A stretch of 64,000 nt of DNA, taken from assembly GCF_000526515.1 (NCBI RefSeq), contig NZ_JAGF01000001.1, positions 682,001 to 746,000 of the forward strand, written 5' to 3'. Numbering within the stretch: position 1 is the first letter of the stretch; every line of letters starts with the position of its first letter. The stretch comes from Cellulomonas sp. KRMCY2. Its GTDB lineage: Bacteria; Actinomycetota; Actinomycetes; Actinomycetales; Cellulomonadaceae. Positions 1 through 9,425 of this stretch are shown one piece after another. A program made the position numbers and the translations under genes. A model generated the notes under the pieces. It was given only the letters and a program-made list of their open reading frames with translations. It did not search any database and had not been told where the DNA came from.

Positions 1-958
1 CCTGCAGGGTGTCGGCCGCGTACTCGAGCATCGAGCGGTAGTGCACGGCCGTGAGCGCATAGCGCAGCACGACCGGCCGGGTGCTCTCGAGGATCGTCGC
101 CACCATGAGCGAGTTGCCGAGCGACTTGCTCATCTTCGCGCCGCTCTGGGTGACCCAGGCGCTGTGCATCCAGAGCTGGGCGAAGCCGCTGCCGGCCGCG
201 CGGGACTGGGCCTGCTCGTTCTCGTGGTGCGGGAAGCGCAGGTCGAGACCGCCGCCGTGGATGTCGAAGGTGTCACCGAGGTAGCGCTCGGCCATCGCCG
301 AGCACTCCAGGTGCCAGCCGGGCCGCCCCCGACCGAACGGCGTGGGCCAGGACGCCGTGTCGGGATCGGTGGCCCGGGGCGCCTTCCACAGGGCGAAGTC
401 CCGGAGATCGCGCTTGACCACGGCCGTCCCGGAGTCCTCCTCCTCGGCCTCGTCGGCTGCCGGGGGGAGGTCGTCCGGCCGCTGGTTGGTCAGCGCGCCG
501 TACTCGGCGAACGAGCGGACGTCGAACCACACGTCCCCCTCACCGGTGGCGTAGGCGTGACCACGCTCGACCAACCGCTCCATGAGCTGGACCATGTCGG
601 GGACGTGCGCGGTCGCGCGGGGCTCGTAGGTCGGCGGCAGCACGCCGAGCACGTCGTACGCCGCGGTGAAGTCCCGCTCGTGCCGCTGCGCCCAGGCCCA
701 CCACGGCACGCCGGCCGCGGCCGACCTGGTCAGGATCTTGTCGTCGATGTCGGTGACGTTACGGATCAGCGTGACCCGGTACCCGCTGCGCCGCAGCCAG
801 CGGACCAGGATGTCGAAGGCCAGGGCCATCCGCATGTGCCCGATGTGCGGGGGCGCCTGCACCGTCGCACCGCACACGTAGATGCCGACCTCGCCTGCAC
901 GCAGCGGGACGAACTCGCGCGCACGGCGCGTCGCAGTGTCGAACAGGTGCAGGCTCAC
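1..958 (-). CDS. cysS: Cysteinyl-tRNA synthetase, C-terminal part beyond the window edge
   Basis: Class I aminoacyl-tRNA synthetase charging tRNA-Cys in the cytoplasm. About 319 codons are present from a GTG start at 958; the C-terminus is cut off at base 1. The zinc-ligand Cys29 (VCGATV) and the signature PPHIGHM (HIGH at residues 38-41) are visible at the N-terminus. The adenylate loop KMSKS occupies residues 275-279 (bases 136-122). The first residues ([16 protein letters not shown]) match the usual bacterial CysRS start, which decided the GTG. The related mycothiol ligase MshC has similar signatures, but the length before KMSKS and the N-terminus fit CysRS. In actinobacteria cysS commonly follows ispD-ispF; here other genes separate them. 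Confidence 0.93.
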   Translation of the reverse strand, partial: MSLHLFDTATRRAREFVPLRAGEVGIYVCGATVQAPPHIGHMRMALAFDILVRWLRRSGYRVTLIRNVTDIDDKILTRSAAAGVPWWAWAQRHERDFTAAYDVLGVLPPTYEPRATAHVPDMVQLMERLVERGHAYATGEGDVWFDVRSFAEYGALTNQRPDDLPPAADEAEEEDSGTAVVKRDLRDFALWKAPRATDPDTASWPTPFGRGRPGWHLECSAMAERYLGDTFDIHGGGLDLRFPHHENEQAQSRAAGSGFAQLWMHSAWVTQSGAKMSKSLGNSLMVATILESTRPVVLRYALTAVHYRSMLEYAADTLQ

Positions 959-1059
959 CGCGCAAGGGTACCGGCGCGGCCGCACCGCTGCTGTCGGCCG
1001 CCGTCGGCCGATCGGTGCGGGCCCTGGACCTTCGGCACGGCGCGGGACATGATCGGGGT

Positions 1060-2109
1060 ATGGCTCGGGTAGTGGTGGCAACGGCGTACGGCGGACCTGA
1101 GGTCCTGCACCTGATCGACGTCGACCCGGGCCCACCCGGTCCTGGCCAGGTGCTCCTCGAGGTCCGGGCTGCCGGCGTCAACCCGGCGGACTGGAAGCGG
1201 TACTCGGGCGCGTGGGGCACGGACCCGGCGAAGCTGCCGATGCGGCTCGGCTTCGAGGCTTCCGGCGTGGTGCGCGCGGTCGGTCCCGGTGTCGCGGACG
1301 TCTCGGTCGGCGACGAGGTCATCGCCTACCCCGTGGACGGCGCATACGCCGAGCAGGTCCTGGTGCCGGCGACCTCGCTCGTTCCGAAGCCACCCCTGCT
1401 GTCGTGGGAGAAGGCGGCCGGTCTGCTGCTGGCCGGCGCGACCGCGGCACATGCGCTCAAGGCCACCGCGGTCGGCGCCGGCGACACCGTCCTGGTGCAC
1501 GGTGCGAGTGGCGGCGTCGGTGCGATGGCGGTGCGCCTCGCCCACCTCAAGGGCGCGCGCGTGATCGGGACCGCGAGCCCCGCCAACCACGAGTACGTGC
1601 TCGACCTCGGGGCCACCCCGATCGCCTACGGGCCCGGCCTCGAGCGCCGCGTGCGTGAGGCCGCGCCGGCCGGCGTCCACGCCGTGGTCGACACCGCCGG
1701 CACGGACGAGGCCCTCGAGACCTCGATCGCGGTGGTCTCCGACCTGCGCCGGGTCGCGACGCTGGCCGGCTTCGCCCGCGGGACCCAGCTCGGTATCCAG
1801 GTGCTCGGTGGGGTGACCGCCAAGGAGATCGCCATCCGCGCGCAGGCACGGCACCGGCTCGTCGAGCTCGCGGCCGCAGGGCGGCTGGACGTCCGCATCG
1901 CCGCGAAGTACCACCTGTCCGACGCCGCCAAGGCGCACCGGCTCGGCATGGGCGGCCGGACCCCCGGGAAGATCATCCTGGTGCCGGACAGCGTGGCCGC
2001 GCGCGGCCACGAGCACGGGAGCGCGGGCAAGGCGGTCGCCGCCGACTCGGAGCCCAAGACCGACGGTCGCGGTCGGCCGGGACGGCGGCGACGCATCACT
2101 CGCCACTGA
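1060..2109 (+). CDS. Zinc-free NADP-dependent quinone oxidoreductase (MDR superfamily)
   Basis: A 349-residue medium-chain dehydrogenase/reductase. The N-terminal GroES-like part (residues 1-120, with [15 protein letters not shown]) lacks the catalytic-zinc cysteines of alcohol dehydrogenases. The Rossmann part has [11 protein letters not shown] at residues 144-154. Such proteins reduce quinones or enones with NADPH; the substrate cannot be read here. The ATG at 1060 aligns with the family start ([16 protein letters not shown]); no strong Shine-Dalgarno is visible. The last about 30 residues are a basic low-complexity tail ([14 protein letters not shown]) outside the fold. It is divergent from cysS and convergent with the lysR remnant. 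Confidence 0.85.
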   Translation: MARVVVATAYGGPEVLHLIDVDPGPPGPGQVLLEVRAAGVNPADWKRYSGAWGTDPAKLPMRLGFEASGVVRAVGPGVADVSVGDEVIAYPVDGAYAEQVLVPATSLVPKPPLLSWEKAAGLLLAGATAAHALKATAVGAGDTVLVHGASGGVGAMAVRLAHLKGARVIGTASPANHEYVLDLGATPIAYGPGLERRVREAAPAGVHAVVDTAGTDEALETSIAVVSDLRRVATLAGFARGTQLGIQVLGGVTAKEIAIRAQARHRLVELAAAGRLDVRIAAKYHLSDAAKAHRLGMGGRTPGKIILVPDSVAARGHEHGSAGKAVAADSEPKTDGRGRPGRRRRITRH

Positions 2110-2120
2110 CCGACCCGACC

Positions 2121-2185
2121 CGTCGAGGACGCTGCACGCCCGAGCCGGTCGACGTCGAGGACGCTGCACGGCCTCAGCCGGTCGC
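2121..2185. repeat. 32-bp imperfect tandem duplication over the lysR 3' end
   Basis: Two copies of a 32-bp unit (2121-2152 and 2153-2185) share an identical 18-bp core, CGTCGAGGACGCTGCACG, and a second shared block AGCCGGTCG. The second copy contains the TGA stop of the minus-strand lysR remnant (plus-strand TCA at 2174-2176). It fills the gap between two convergent genes. One of several stop-codon duplications in this window. Confidence 0.85.
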
Positions 2186-3074
2186 GGCGCCGCCCACCAG
2201 CGCCGCCTCAGCCCGCAGGGCGTCCAGCACCCGCCCGACGACCAGCCGCTCGGCCCGGTCCGGCCGGACGAGGGCATCGATCTCCCGGGACGCCGGGACG
2301 CCGTCGAGCGGGACGAGGCGGAAGCGGCTCCCGTCGCGGTGGTCCGCGGTGAAACGCGGCAGCAGCGAGATGCCGTGCCCGGCGGCCACGAGCGCCTCGA
2401 CCACGTGGAAGTCGTTGATCCGCTGCACCACCCTGGGCGCGGCCCCGGCGCTCCGACCGATCGCGTCGAGGACGGCCGCCAGCGGGAAGCCCACGCGCAC
2501 GGCGATCCACGACTCGTCCAGGAGGTCGGCCGGCCGCAGGCGCACGCGATCGGCGAGCCGGTGACCGACCGGCAACGCGACGTCGAGGGGCTCACGGAGC
2601 AGGGGGAGGACGAGCACCGAGGCTGCCCACCCGTGGGTCAGGTCCGGCCGGTGCGCCACGACGATGTCGTGATCCGCTGCCAGCGCGGGGAAGTCCTCCT
2701 GGGCGACGTCCTGGTCGTGCACCTCGACGACGATCGCGGGCTCGGCCGCGAGGCGGCGGAGCACACCAGGGAAGAGCATCTGCGCTGCGCTCTGGAACGC
2801 GGCGACGCTCACGGTGCCCGTCGGCCGCGCACGGAACACGTCGCACGCCGCCTCGGCCCGGCGCATCGCCACCGCGACGTCGACCGCGCGCTCCGCGAGC
2901 TCGGCGCCGACCGGTGTGAGCCTGAGCCCACGACCGACCCGCTCGGTCAGCGGGAGCCCGACCTCGTGCTGCAGGGCCTTGAGCTGCTGGGAGACCGCGG
3001 ACGGCGTGCAGTGCAGCGCGCGGGCCGCCGCGCTCACCCCGCCGCGCTCCTGGACGGCGCGGAGGGTGGCTAGG
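2174..3074 (-). pseudogene. LysR-family regulator, body of a gene interrupted by IS481
   Basis: Encodes nearly all of a LysR-type DNA-binding regulator: the helix-turn-helix (VSAAARALHCTPSAVSQQL) followed by a substrate-binding domain to the C-terminus. Reading upstream, the frame runs LATLRAVQERGGVSAAA and then meets the insertion sequence at 3075. Removing the IS and one copy of the 6-bp duplication joins it to ATG at 4165 and restores MDHRHLATLRAVQERGG, a 304-residue protein of normal LysR length. An internal GTG at 3037 could give a 287-residue product, but it would lose the first helix. It lies divergent from an EamA exporter, a classic LysR-target arrangement, so it probably controlled that gene. 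Best regarded as inactivated. Confidence 0.88.
3069..3074. repeat. Target-site duplication, left copy (GCTAGG)
   Basis: Direct repeat GCTAGG immediately left of the IS481 left end; the identical right copy is at 4146-4151. It corresponds to codons 6-7 of the interrupted lysR. Confidence 0.93.
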
Positions 3075-4145
3075 TGTAGTTCCTCGGGACGTTGTGATCA
3101 GCGTGGCGTGAGCGGGGAGGCGAGGACCTCCGGTATCGAAGGGGTTACCAGACCGTCTTCGAACACCCGGAGGTCCTCGTGACTCACGCTAACGCCCCGT
3201 TGACCCCGACCGGCAGGTTGCGGTTGGCCAAGGTGATCGTCGAGGACGGGTGGGCGGTGCGCCGCGCAGCCGAACGGTTCCAGTGCTCCCCGGCAACAGC
3301 GAGCAAGTGGGCCAGGCGGTATCGAGCTGGGCAGCCGCTGACGGACCGGTCCTGCCGGCCGCGCCGGTCCCCGAGCCGGTGCCCGCGCCGCACGGAACGG
3401 CGGATCGTGGCGTTGCGGTTCACCCGCCGGTGGGGCCCGCACCGCATCGCCTACCACCTGCACGTCCCGCGCTCGACGGTCGGCAGGGTCCTGGCCCGCT
3501 ACCAGATGCCCTTGCTGGCCCACCTGGACCAGGCCACCGGGCTCCCGGTGCGCAAGGCCGCCGCGGTCCGCTACGAGGCCAGCGCGCCCGGGGATCTGGT
3601 GCACGTGGACATCAAGAAGCTCGGCCGGATCCCCGACGGCGGCGGACACCGCGTGCTGGGCCGCCTGGCCGGCAAGAAGAACAGCCCGGGCCACGGCCGC
3701 GGTCCGGGCTATGCGTTTCTGCACCACGCCGTCGACGATCACTCCCGTCTGGCCTATTCCGAGATCCTGGCCGACGAACGCAAGGAGACCGCGGCGGGGT
3801 TCTGGAGCAGGGCCAACGCGTTCTTCGCCGGGATCGGGGTCACGGTGACCGCGGTGATGACCGACAACGGCTCCTGCTACCGGTCTCGAGCGTTCGCCGC
3901 GGCCCTCGGCGAGGGTGTCAAGCACCGGCGCACCCGCCCCTACCGGCCCCAGACCAACGGCAAGGTCGAGAGGTTCAACCGCACCCTGGCCACCGAGTGG
4001 GCCTACGCCGCCACCTACACCTCCGAGGCGGCCCGCGCCGCGACCTACGATGCCTGGCTGCACCACTACAACCACCACCGACCCCACACCGGCATCGGCG
4101 GCGCCGTCCCCTCAGACCGCGTTCACAACCTCACGGGGAACTACA
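3075..4145 (+). mobile_element. IS481-family insertion sequence, complete, 1071 bp
   Basis: Terminal inverted repeats of about 25 bp: the left end TGTAGTTCCTCGGGACGTTG (continuing to 3099) matches the reverse complement of 4121-4145 at 21 of 25 positions. The element begins TGT, as usual for IS481. It is flanked by the direct repeat GCTAGG (3069-3074 and 4146-4151), a 6-bp target duplication fitting the NCTAGN preference known for IS481. One DDE transposase gene fills the element. The perfect duplication and intact ends suggest a recent insertion. Confidence 0.95.
3106..3189 (+). promoter_or_regulatory. Long hairpin burying the transposase ribosome-binding site and start codon
   Basis: Bases 3121-3133 (CGAGGACCTCCGG) are a perfect reverse complement of 3167-3179, which contains the Shine-Dalgarno GGAGG (3169-3173) and the first base of the GTG start (3179). 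An outer arm GCGTGAG (3106-3112) pairs with CTCACGC (3183-3189), and an inner arm TCGAAG (3136-3141) pairs with CTTCGA (3157-3162). Transcripts reading in from outside the element would fold this and block translation. Such protection is known from other IS families; its use here is inferred. Confidence 0.7.
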
Positions 4146-4150
4146 GCTAG
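3179..4150 (+). CDS. IS481-family transposase
   Basis: A 323-residue DDE transposase. An N-terminal helix-turn-helix region (residues about 10-50, TGRLRLAKVIVEDGWAVRRA) is followed by an rve-type integrase core. The acidic triad is visible as D144 (HVDIKKLG), D229 (MTDNGS) and E264 (NGKVERFNRTL). The end HHYNHHRPHTGIGGAVPSDR is typical of IS481. GTG at 3179 is preceded by CCGGAGG. The TAG stop (4148-4150) lies outside the right inverted repeat, inside the target duplication. Confidence 0.95.
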   Translation: MTHANAPLTPTGRLRLAKVIVEDGWAVRRAAERFQCSPATASKWARRYRAGQPLTDRSCRPRRSPSRCPRRTERRIVALRFTRRWGPHRIAYHLHVPRSTVGRVLARYQMPLLAHLDQATGLPVRKAAAVRYEASAPGDLVHVDIKKLGRIPDGGGHRVLGRLAGKKNSPGHGRGPGYAFLHHAVDDHSRLAYSEILADERKETAAGFWSRANAFFAGIGVTVTAVMTDNGSCYRSRAFAAALGEGVKHRRTRPYRPQTNGKVERFNRTLATEWAYAATYTSEAARAATYDAWLHHYNHHRPHTGIGGAVPSDRVHNLTGNYS

Positions 4151-4165
4151 GTGTCGATGGTCCAT
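4146..4165 (-). pseudogene. 5' stub of the interrupted lysR (codons 1-6)
   Basis: Reverse strand reads ATG GAC CAT CGA CAC CTA (MDHRHL) from 4165 and then enters the IS481 target duplication GCTAGG (4146-4151). It joins in frame to the lysR body ending at 3074 when the element and one duplication copy are removed. Confidence 0.88.
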
Positions 4166-4236
4166 TCAGCAATGCTAAAGGGATAGTTCACGAACATTCG
4201 CTGGTGCTACAGCGTGGTCACCGCGAGACTCGGCAG
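4166..4236. promoter_or_regulatory. Divergent lysR-eamA promoter region
   Basis: A 71-bp spacer, more AT-rich than its surroundings, between the true lysR ATG (4165) and the eamA ATG (4237). It contains dyad-like sequence (AGCAATGCT; TTCACGAACATTCGC) in the place where a LysR regulator would bind. No exact box was assigned. Confidence 0.45.
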
Positions 4237-5234
4237 ATGGATCGCCGTGATCGAGCCCTCGCCATCCTCGTCGCGGTGTGCTGGGGGCTGAACTTCCCCG
4301 CCATCCACGTCTCGCTGGCACACTTCCCGCCGTTCTTCCTCGTGGCGCTGCGCTTCGCCGTCATCGCCGTACCGACCCTGCTGCTGGTGCCCCGCCCCCG
4401 GGTGCAGCTCCGGTGGCTCATCGGGTACGGGCTCGGCTTCGGCGTCCTGCAGTTCACGTTCCTGTACGCCGCGATGGACGCCGGCATGCCCGCCGGGCTC
4501 AGCTCGCTCGTCCTGCAGTCCTCGGCACCGTTCACCGTGGTCCTGGGCGCCGCGCTGCTCGGAGAACGGCTGACCGGCCGCCAGATGGCCGGCTCCGCCG
4601 CGGCGGTCGTGGGGCTGGCCGGCATCGCCACGCACCGCGCCGGCCTCGCCGGGGCGCCACCGCACTGCCCGTGGTCCTGACCCTGTGTGGCGGCCTCGGC
4701 TGGGCGCTCGGCAACCTGGCCTCGCGCAAGGCAGCGGCCGACAGCCCGCTCCGGCTGACGCTCTGGATGTCCGTCGTCCCGCCGATACCGATGCTCGCGC
4801 TCTCGTTCGCCCTGGACGGGCCCGCGGCGATCACGACGTCCCTGTCGACCCTCGGCACCCCGACGGCGCTCCTGGCCGTCGGTGGGCTGGCCTACACGGT
4901 CGTCGTGGCAACCCTGCTCGGCTCAGGCACCTGGACCACCCTCATGGCGCGCCACCCGTCCAGCACCGTCGCCCCGTTCTCGATGCTGGTGCCCGTGGTC
5001 GGCTTCGCCAGCTCATGGCTGCTGCTGCACGAGCAGCCGTCAGCGCTCGAGCTGGCCCTGGGTGGCCTGGTCGTCGGCGGGGTGCTGGTCGGCAGCACGC
5101 GGCCGCGAACCGCCGACGGACCCGGGCCCGGGCGACGGGATCGAGTCGGGCTCAGACCGCGCGACCGACGATCAGCCGACGATCAGCGCCGTCGCGATCG
5201 CCGCGACGCCCTCGCCCCGGCCGGTCAGGCCTAG
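4237..5234 (+). pseudogene. EamA/DMT-family exporter with a frameshift
   Basis: An inner-membrane drug/metabolite transporter of two five-helix EamA repeats. The first half runs in one frame from ATG 4237 (MDRRDRALAILVAVCWGLNF) to about 4655, then meets TGA at 4678-4680. The second half continues in the next frame (ATALPVVLTLCGGLGWALGN onward) to 5234. One missing base in the GC-rich stretch about 4645-4665 explains the break. The C-terminal tail after GGVLVGSTRPR is charged, not membrane-like, and overlaps the ispF 3' end. It faces the IS-disrupted lysR. A sequencing error cannot be excluded. Confidence 0.8.
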
Positions 5235-5654
5235 GCCGTCCGTCGTGGTCGCGGAGACCGACACCGGCGCCCCGCAGGCCTGTGACAGGGCCTCCTGCGC
5301 CTCCGCGCGACGCGGCCCCACCGCCGGCCGGTTGCCGATCACCTGGACCGCCACGTTTCCGATCTCGAAGCCCGCCGCACGCACCAGACGCGCGGCCTCG
5401 GCCAGCAGGGCGGTTCCCGATGCGCCGGCCCACCGCGGATCGGCGGTGCCGAAGGTCGCGCCGAGATCCCCGAGCCCGGCCGCGGAGAGCAGCGCGTCGG
5501 CTGCCGCATGCGCGGCCACGTCGGCGTCGGAGTGCCCGGCGAGGCCCACCTGTCCCGGCCAGTGCAGCCCGGCCAGCCAGAGCTCACGTCCGACCGCCGG
5601 GTCCGCGAAGGCGTGCACGTCGACGCCGATGCCGGTGCGTGGCAGACCTGTCAT
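5172..5654 (-). CDS. ispF: 2-C-methyl-D-erythritol 2,4-cyclodiphosphate synthase
   Basis: MEP-pathway enzyme converting CDP-ME 2-phosphate to MEcPP with release of CMP. The product has 160 residues, the usual trimer-subunit size. The metal site is seen as DVH (residues 12-14) and the HSDADVAAH stretch (residues 41-49). The end [19 protein letters not shown] is characteristic. The ATG at 5654 lies in an ATGA overlap with the upstream ispD stop, so translation is coupled. The 3' end overlaps the degraded eamA tail on the other strand. Confidence 0.97.
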   Translation of the reverse strand: MTGLPRTGIGVDVHAFADPAVGRELWLAGLHWPGQVGLAGHSDADVAAHAAADALLSAAGLGDLGATFGTADPRWAGASGTALLAEAARLVRAAGFEIGNVAVQVIGNRPAVGPRRAEAQEALSQACGAPVSVSATTTDGLGLTGRGEGVAAIATALIVG

Positions 5655-6352
5655 GACGCCTCCTGGCCGAGCAGCACCTCGGCGACCGCCAGGTCCAGCG
5701 CGGTCGTGATCTTGAACGCGGCCGCGGCACCGGGGACGACCGTCAGGGGTTCGCCCAGGGCCGCGCACAGGGATGCGTCGTCGGTCGCGGCGGCGCGTTC
5801 GTCACCGGCACGGTGGCCTGCGGCGGCGTGCGCACGGTCGAGCAGCGCCCGGTCGAAGCCCTGAGGCGTCTGCACGACGCGCAACGTCGACCGGTCGACC
5901 GGTCGGACCTCGTGGTCGGCCACGTCGACCAGCGAGTCGGTCACCGGCAGGCACGGCACGACCGCACGTCCGCCGCCACGCACGGCGTCGACGACCTGTC
6001 CGACCAGCGACGGCGGGGTCAGGGCACGCGCGGCGTCGTGCACCAGGACGACGTCGACGTCCGGGCCGAGACCGGCCAGTGCAGCGGCGACCGAGGCCTG
6101 CCGGGTCGCACCGCCGACGACGAGGGTGACCGTGACCCCGGACAGGTCGGCCGTGCCCAGCGCGTCGGCGAAGGCGGGCCGGTGATCGGCCGGGACGGTG
6201 ACGACGATCTCGTCGACAGCCCCGGACGCAGCAAGTCCCCGGGCGGCGTGGACCACGAGGGTCACGCCGGCCACGGGGACCAGGGCCTTGGGCAGGGCGT
6301 GCCCGAGCCGTCGGCCGCTTCCGGCGGCGGTCAGGATCGCGGCGACACGCAC
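5651..6352 (-). CDS. ispD: 2-C-methyl-D-erythritol 4-phosphate cytidylyltransferase
   Basis: Transfers CMP from CTP to MEP in isoprenoid precursor synthesis. The 233-residue protein opens with the nucleotide-binding motif [14 protein letters not shown]; it also has VLVHDAAR (catalytic-site loop) and TPQGF near residue 160. It overlaps ispF by 4 bp and follows carD after a 24-bp gap, giving carD-ispD-ispF, the order also found around Mycobacterium Rv3583c-Rv3581c. Confidence 0.97.
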   Translation of the reverse strand: MRVAAILTAAGSGRRLGHALPKALVPVAGVTLVVHAARGLAASGAVDEIVVTVPADHRPAFADALGTADLSGVTVTLVVGGATRQASVAAALAGLGPDVDVVLVHDAARALTPPSLVGQVVDAVRGGGRAVVPCLPVTDSLVDVADHEVRPVDRSTLRVVQTPQGFDRALLDRAHAAAGHRAGDERAAATDDASLCAALGEPLTVVPGAAAAFKITTALDLAVAEVLLGQEAS

Positions 6353-6376
6353 CTGCTCAGGATGCTGCAGCGGAGG

Positions 6377-6859
6377 TCAGGACGCGAGGACCTCGTCGAG
6401 GATGGCCTCGGCCTTCTCCTCCTCGGTGTGCTCGGCCAGGGCCAGCTCCGAGACGAGGATCTGACGAGCCTTGGCCAGCATGCGCTTCTCGCCGGCGGAC
6501 AGCCCGCGGTCGGCGTCGCGACGCGACAGGTCGCGCACGACCTCGGCCACCTTGATGACGTCGCCGGAGGCGAGCTTCTCGAGGTTGGCCTTGTACCGGC
6601 GGGACCAGTTGGTCGGCTCTTCGGTGTACGGCGCACGCAGGACGTCGAAGACCTTCTCGAGACCCTCCTGCCCGACGACGTCACGCACTCCGACCAGGTC
6701 GACATTCTCGGCGGGGACCTCGATGGTCAGATCACCCTGGGCGACCTTGAGCTTGAGGTACAGCTTGTCCTCGCCGCGGATGGTCCGGGTCTTGATCTCC
6801 TCGATCAGTGCTGCGCCGTGGTGCGGATAGACAACTGTCTCGCCTACGGTGAAGGTCAT
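6377..6859 (-). CDS. carD: CarD-family RNA polymerase-binding transcription factor
   Basis: CarD binds the RNA polymerase beta subunit and stabilises open promoter complexes, notably at rRNA promoters; it is essential in mycobacteria. The 160-residue product starts [17 protein letters not shown], the RNAP-interacting Tudor-like domain, followed by the helical DNA-binding half ([12 protein letters not shown], the conserved Trp wedge region). ATG 6859 was chosen over the in-frame codon at 6889 because the family starts there and AAAGGGG precedes it. First gene of carD-ispD-ispF. Confidence 0.96.
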   Translation of the reverse strand: MTFTVGETVVYPHHGAALIEEIKTRTIRGEDKLYLKLKVAQGDLTIEVPAENVDLVGVRDVVGQEGLEKVFDVLRAPYTEEPTNWSRRYKANLEKLASGDVIKVAEVVRDLSRRDADRGLSAGEKRMLAKARQILVSELALAEHTEEEKAEAILDEVLAS

Positions 6860-7030
6860 GTGGAGGTGTCCCCTTTCGCGGATGCCCATCTTACCACGGC
6901 ATTTGGCGCGCCCGACGGCCGTCGACGCACGTTTGCCCAGGTCAGGGGCGCAGGCTGCGACCGGGCGCCCACCGGCCGATATGGTGGGGCCACGCTTTGT
7001 GCCCTCCTCGTCGCGACCCTGGAGCTCTCA
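6860..7030. other. Divergent intergenic region carD / lipoprotein
   Basis: A 171-bp spacer holding the promoters of carD (minus) and the LpqE-like gene (plus). A short AT-rich patch (ATCTTACCACGGCATTTGG, about 6888-6906) is the likeliest carD promoter area. No operator or terminator was recognised. Confidence 0.4.
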
Positions 7031-7537
7031 GTGGCCAGCTCGATCCGCCTTCGCCACGCACCGCACCCGTCAGCCCGCGTCCGACGCGCCGTCGTCGGGT
7101 CGATCACGATCGGCATCGCCCTGGCCGTCGGCGGGTGCTCGACGACCAACCCGATGAGCACGACCCGGAGCTACGCCGCGTCCGACGGCGTCGCCGTCGA
7201 GCTGGGCGACCTGCGGATCGGCAACCTGCTCGTGCTCAGCGCCGCGGAGGGCGGCGCCGGCACCGTGCTGGCGGCACTGTCCAACGACGGGACCGCCGAC
7301 ATCGTGGTGACCATCGGCCTCGCCGACGGTGTCGCCGGCTCGCCCATCGACGTGCCGGCCGGTCAGACCGTCCTGGTCGGGCCCGACGCCGCGGCGACCG
7401 TCGACCTGGACGCGGTGCCCGTAGCGCCCGGCGCTCTCGTCGACCTCACGATCACGTCGGACCAGGGCGGGACGGCCACCCGACGCGCGCCCGTGCTGGA
7501 CGGTTCGCAGCCCGAGTACGCCGAGCTGGTGCCGTAG
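7031..7537 (+). CDS. LpqE-like exported lipoprotein
   Basis: A 168-residue protein with a twin-basic signal peptide, a hydrophobic run (VGSITIGIALAVGG) and the lipobox AVGGC at about residues 32-36, so it should be lipid-anchored outside the membrane. The mature domain is beta-rich (VELGDLRIGNLLVLSAAEGG, then repeated V/T-rich strands). Its place beside carD-ispD-ispF matches lpqE (Rv3584) of Mycobacterium. Function is unknown. GTG 7031 was chosen because GGAG lies at 7021-7024 and the signal peptide begins directly after it. Confidence 0.75.
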   Translation: MASSIRLRHAPHPSARVRRAVVGSITIGIALAVGGCSTTNPMSTTRSYAASDGVAVELGDLRIGNLLVLSAAEGGAGTVLAALSNDGTADIVVTIGLADGVAGSPIDVPAGQTVLVGPDAAATVDLDAVPVAPGALVDLTITSDQGGTATRRAPVLDGSQPEYAELVP

Positions 7538-7609
7538 GCCGCTCGGGACGGGACACGCCCGCAGGGGCGCGCAGCAACGGGGCCGTGTAGGCCGCGGGGC
7601 AGCGTGGGC

Positions 7610-8473
7610 TCAGCCGAAGCGACCGGAGATGTAGTCCTCCGTGCGCTGGTCCGACGGGGTCGAGAAGATCGTGCTCGTCAGGTCGAACTCGACCAGCAGG
7701 CCGGTGCGGTCCCCGGTGCCCTCGGCAGCCTGCGCCGTGAAGAACGCCGTGCGATCGGCGACCCGCGCGGCCTGCTGCATGTTGTGGGTCACGATGACGA
7801 TCGTGTAGTCCTCACGCAGCTCGATCATCAGGTCCTCGATCCGGCCCGTGGCGATCGGGTCGAGGGCCGAGCACGGCTCGTCCATCAGGATCACCTCGGG
7901 GCTGACCGCGATCGTCCGCGCGATGCACAGCCGTTGCTGCTGACCGCCGGACAGGCCGAAGGCGGACTGCTTGAGCTTGTCCTTGACCTCGTCCCACAGC
8001 GCCGCGCTGCGCAGCGACTGCTCGACGAGGTCGTCCATCGAGTCGACCTTCATCCCGGTGACCTTCGGGCCGTAGGCGACGTTCTCGTAGATCGACTTGG
8101 GGAACGGGTTGGGCTTCTGGAAGACCATGCCGATCCGGCGCCGCACCTCGATCGGGTCGACGTCCTTGGCGTAGATGTCCTGGCCGTGGTACGTGATCGA
8201 CCCCTCGACCCGGGCGCCGACGATGAGGTCGTTCATCCGGTTGAGACTGCGCAGCACCGTCGACTTGCCGCAGCCGGACGGTCCGATGAGGGCCGTGATC
8301 TCGTTGCGGGCGATCGGCAGCGAGACGTCGTGCACGGCCCGGAACGACCCATAGAAGAGGTCGACCCCGGACATCTCGATCACCGGCAGGATGTCCGGCT
8401 TCGCGTGCCGCTCGGCGTGCGAGGCGGCGGAGAAGTGCACCGGGGTCGGCGTCGGCCGGCTGTCGCTCGTCAT
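7610..8473 (-). CDS. pstB: Phosphate ABC transporter ATP-binding protein
   Basis: ATPase of the high-affinity PstSCAB phosphate importer. The 287-residue form carries Walker [10 protein letters not shown] (about residues 64-72), Q-loop [16 protein letters not shown], signature LSGGQQQR and Walker B VILMDEP, followed by SALDP. ATG 8473 is preceded by AGGAG at ideal spacing; an in-frame upstream codon at 8515 would add 14 residues but has no ribosome-binding site. Last gene of pstSCAB, just downstream of pstA. Confidence 0.97.
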   Translation of the reverse strand: MTSDSRPTPTPVHFSAASHAERHAKPDILPVIEMSGVDLFYGSFRAVHDVSLPIARNEITALIGPSGCGKSTVLRSLNRMNDLIVGARVEGSITYHGQDIYAKDVDPIEVRRRIGMVFQKPNPFPKSIYENVAYGPKVTGMKVDSMDDLVEQSLRSAALWDEVKDKLKQSAFGLSGGQQQRLCIARTIAVSPEVILMDEPCSALDPIATGRIEDLMIELREDYTIVIVTHNMQQAARVADRTAFFTAQAAEGTGDRTGLLVEFDLTSTIFSTPSDQRTEDYISGRFG

Positions 8474-8519
8474 CGGCGCTCCTGGGGTGGTGGCAGCGGT
8501 CGTGGTGGGGTTCATGGTG

Positions 8520-9425
8520 TCACCAGCGCTTCTGGTAGCGGTTTCGGATGACGATCGCGATGGCGTTCATCAGCAGCAGCATCCCGAGCAGCACGATGAT
8601 CGCTGCCGAGGCGAGCGTCTTGAACTCGACCTGCGAACGACCGGCCCAGTCGTAGATCTGGATCGGCATGGTCGTGAAGCCGGAGAACAGGCCGTCCGGG
8701 TCGTAGGTCACGAACACCAGCCCGCCGAGCAGGAGGAGGGGCGCGGCCTCGCCGAGCGCACGGGACAGGGCCAGGATCGTCCCGGTGGCGATCCCCGGGA
8801 TCGCCGAGGGCAGGGTCTGGTACCAGACCGTCTTCAGCGGCGTCGCACCCAGGGCGAGCGATCCCTGCCGGATCTCCGCCGGCACCGCACGCAGCGCCTC
8901 GCGCGCCGAGATGATGACGACCGGCAGGATCAGCAGCGCCAGGGCGATGCCGCCCGCGAGCACCACGCCCCTGCGCATCCCGATCGCCAGGGCGAAGCCC
9001 GCCGTGAGCATGCCGTAGATGATGGCCGGCACGGCTGCCAGGTTCTGCAGGTTGACCTCGATCAGCCGGTTGTACCAGCGCAGCGGGTTGGCGAACTCCT
9101 CGAGGTACACGGCCGCCGCCAGGCCGAGCGGGATCGCCATCACGGCTGTCGTGCCGATGACCCAGAACGAGCCGAGGATCGCCGCCCGCGCGCCACCCGT
9201 CTCCGGGAAGATCTGCGAGGAGTAGTGGGTGAAGAGGTTGCCGTCGACGCGCGAGATGCCGTCGACGACGGCCGTGACGAGCAGCGCGAGGAGAGCGAGG
9301 ATCGCGAACGCCACGACCGCCCACAGCGAGACGAGGAAGAGGATCGACGGCGCGCTGCGGTCACCGTGCCGCGCGGCCCGCAGCCGCGGCGTGTCGACGG
9401 CCACCAGGGCTCCGATGGTCGCCAT
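8520..9425 (-). CDS. pstA: Phosphate ABC transporter permease PstA
   Basis: Inner-membrane permease subunit of 301 residues with about six hydrophobic helices and the ABC-permease coupling motif [20 protein letters not shown]. The start ATG (9425) overlaps the pstC stop by one base (TGATG), so the two permease genes are translationally coupled, as expected for a PstC-PstA heterodimer. Confidence 0.96.
   Translation of the reverse strand: MATIGALVAVDTPRLRAARHGDRSAPSILFLVSLWAVVAFAILALLALLVTAVVDGISRVDGNLFTHYSSQIFPETGGARAAILGSFWVIGTTAVMAIPLGLAAAVYLEEFANPLRWYNRLIEVNLQNLAAVPAIIYGMLTAGFALAIGMRRGVVLAGGIALALLILPVVIISAREALRAVPAEIRQGSLALGATPLKTVWYQTLPSAIPGIATGTILALSRALGEAAPLLLLGGLVFVTYDPDGLFSGFTTMPIQIYDWAGRSQVEFKTLASAAIIVLLGMLLLMNAIAIVIRNRYQKRW

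Noticed and set aside
8474-8515. Longer pstB starting at 8515
   Set aside because: No ribosome-binding site, whereas the ATG at 8473 has AGGAG at ideal spacing.
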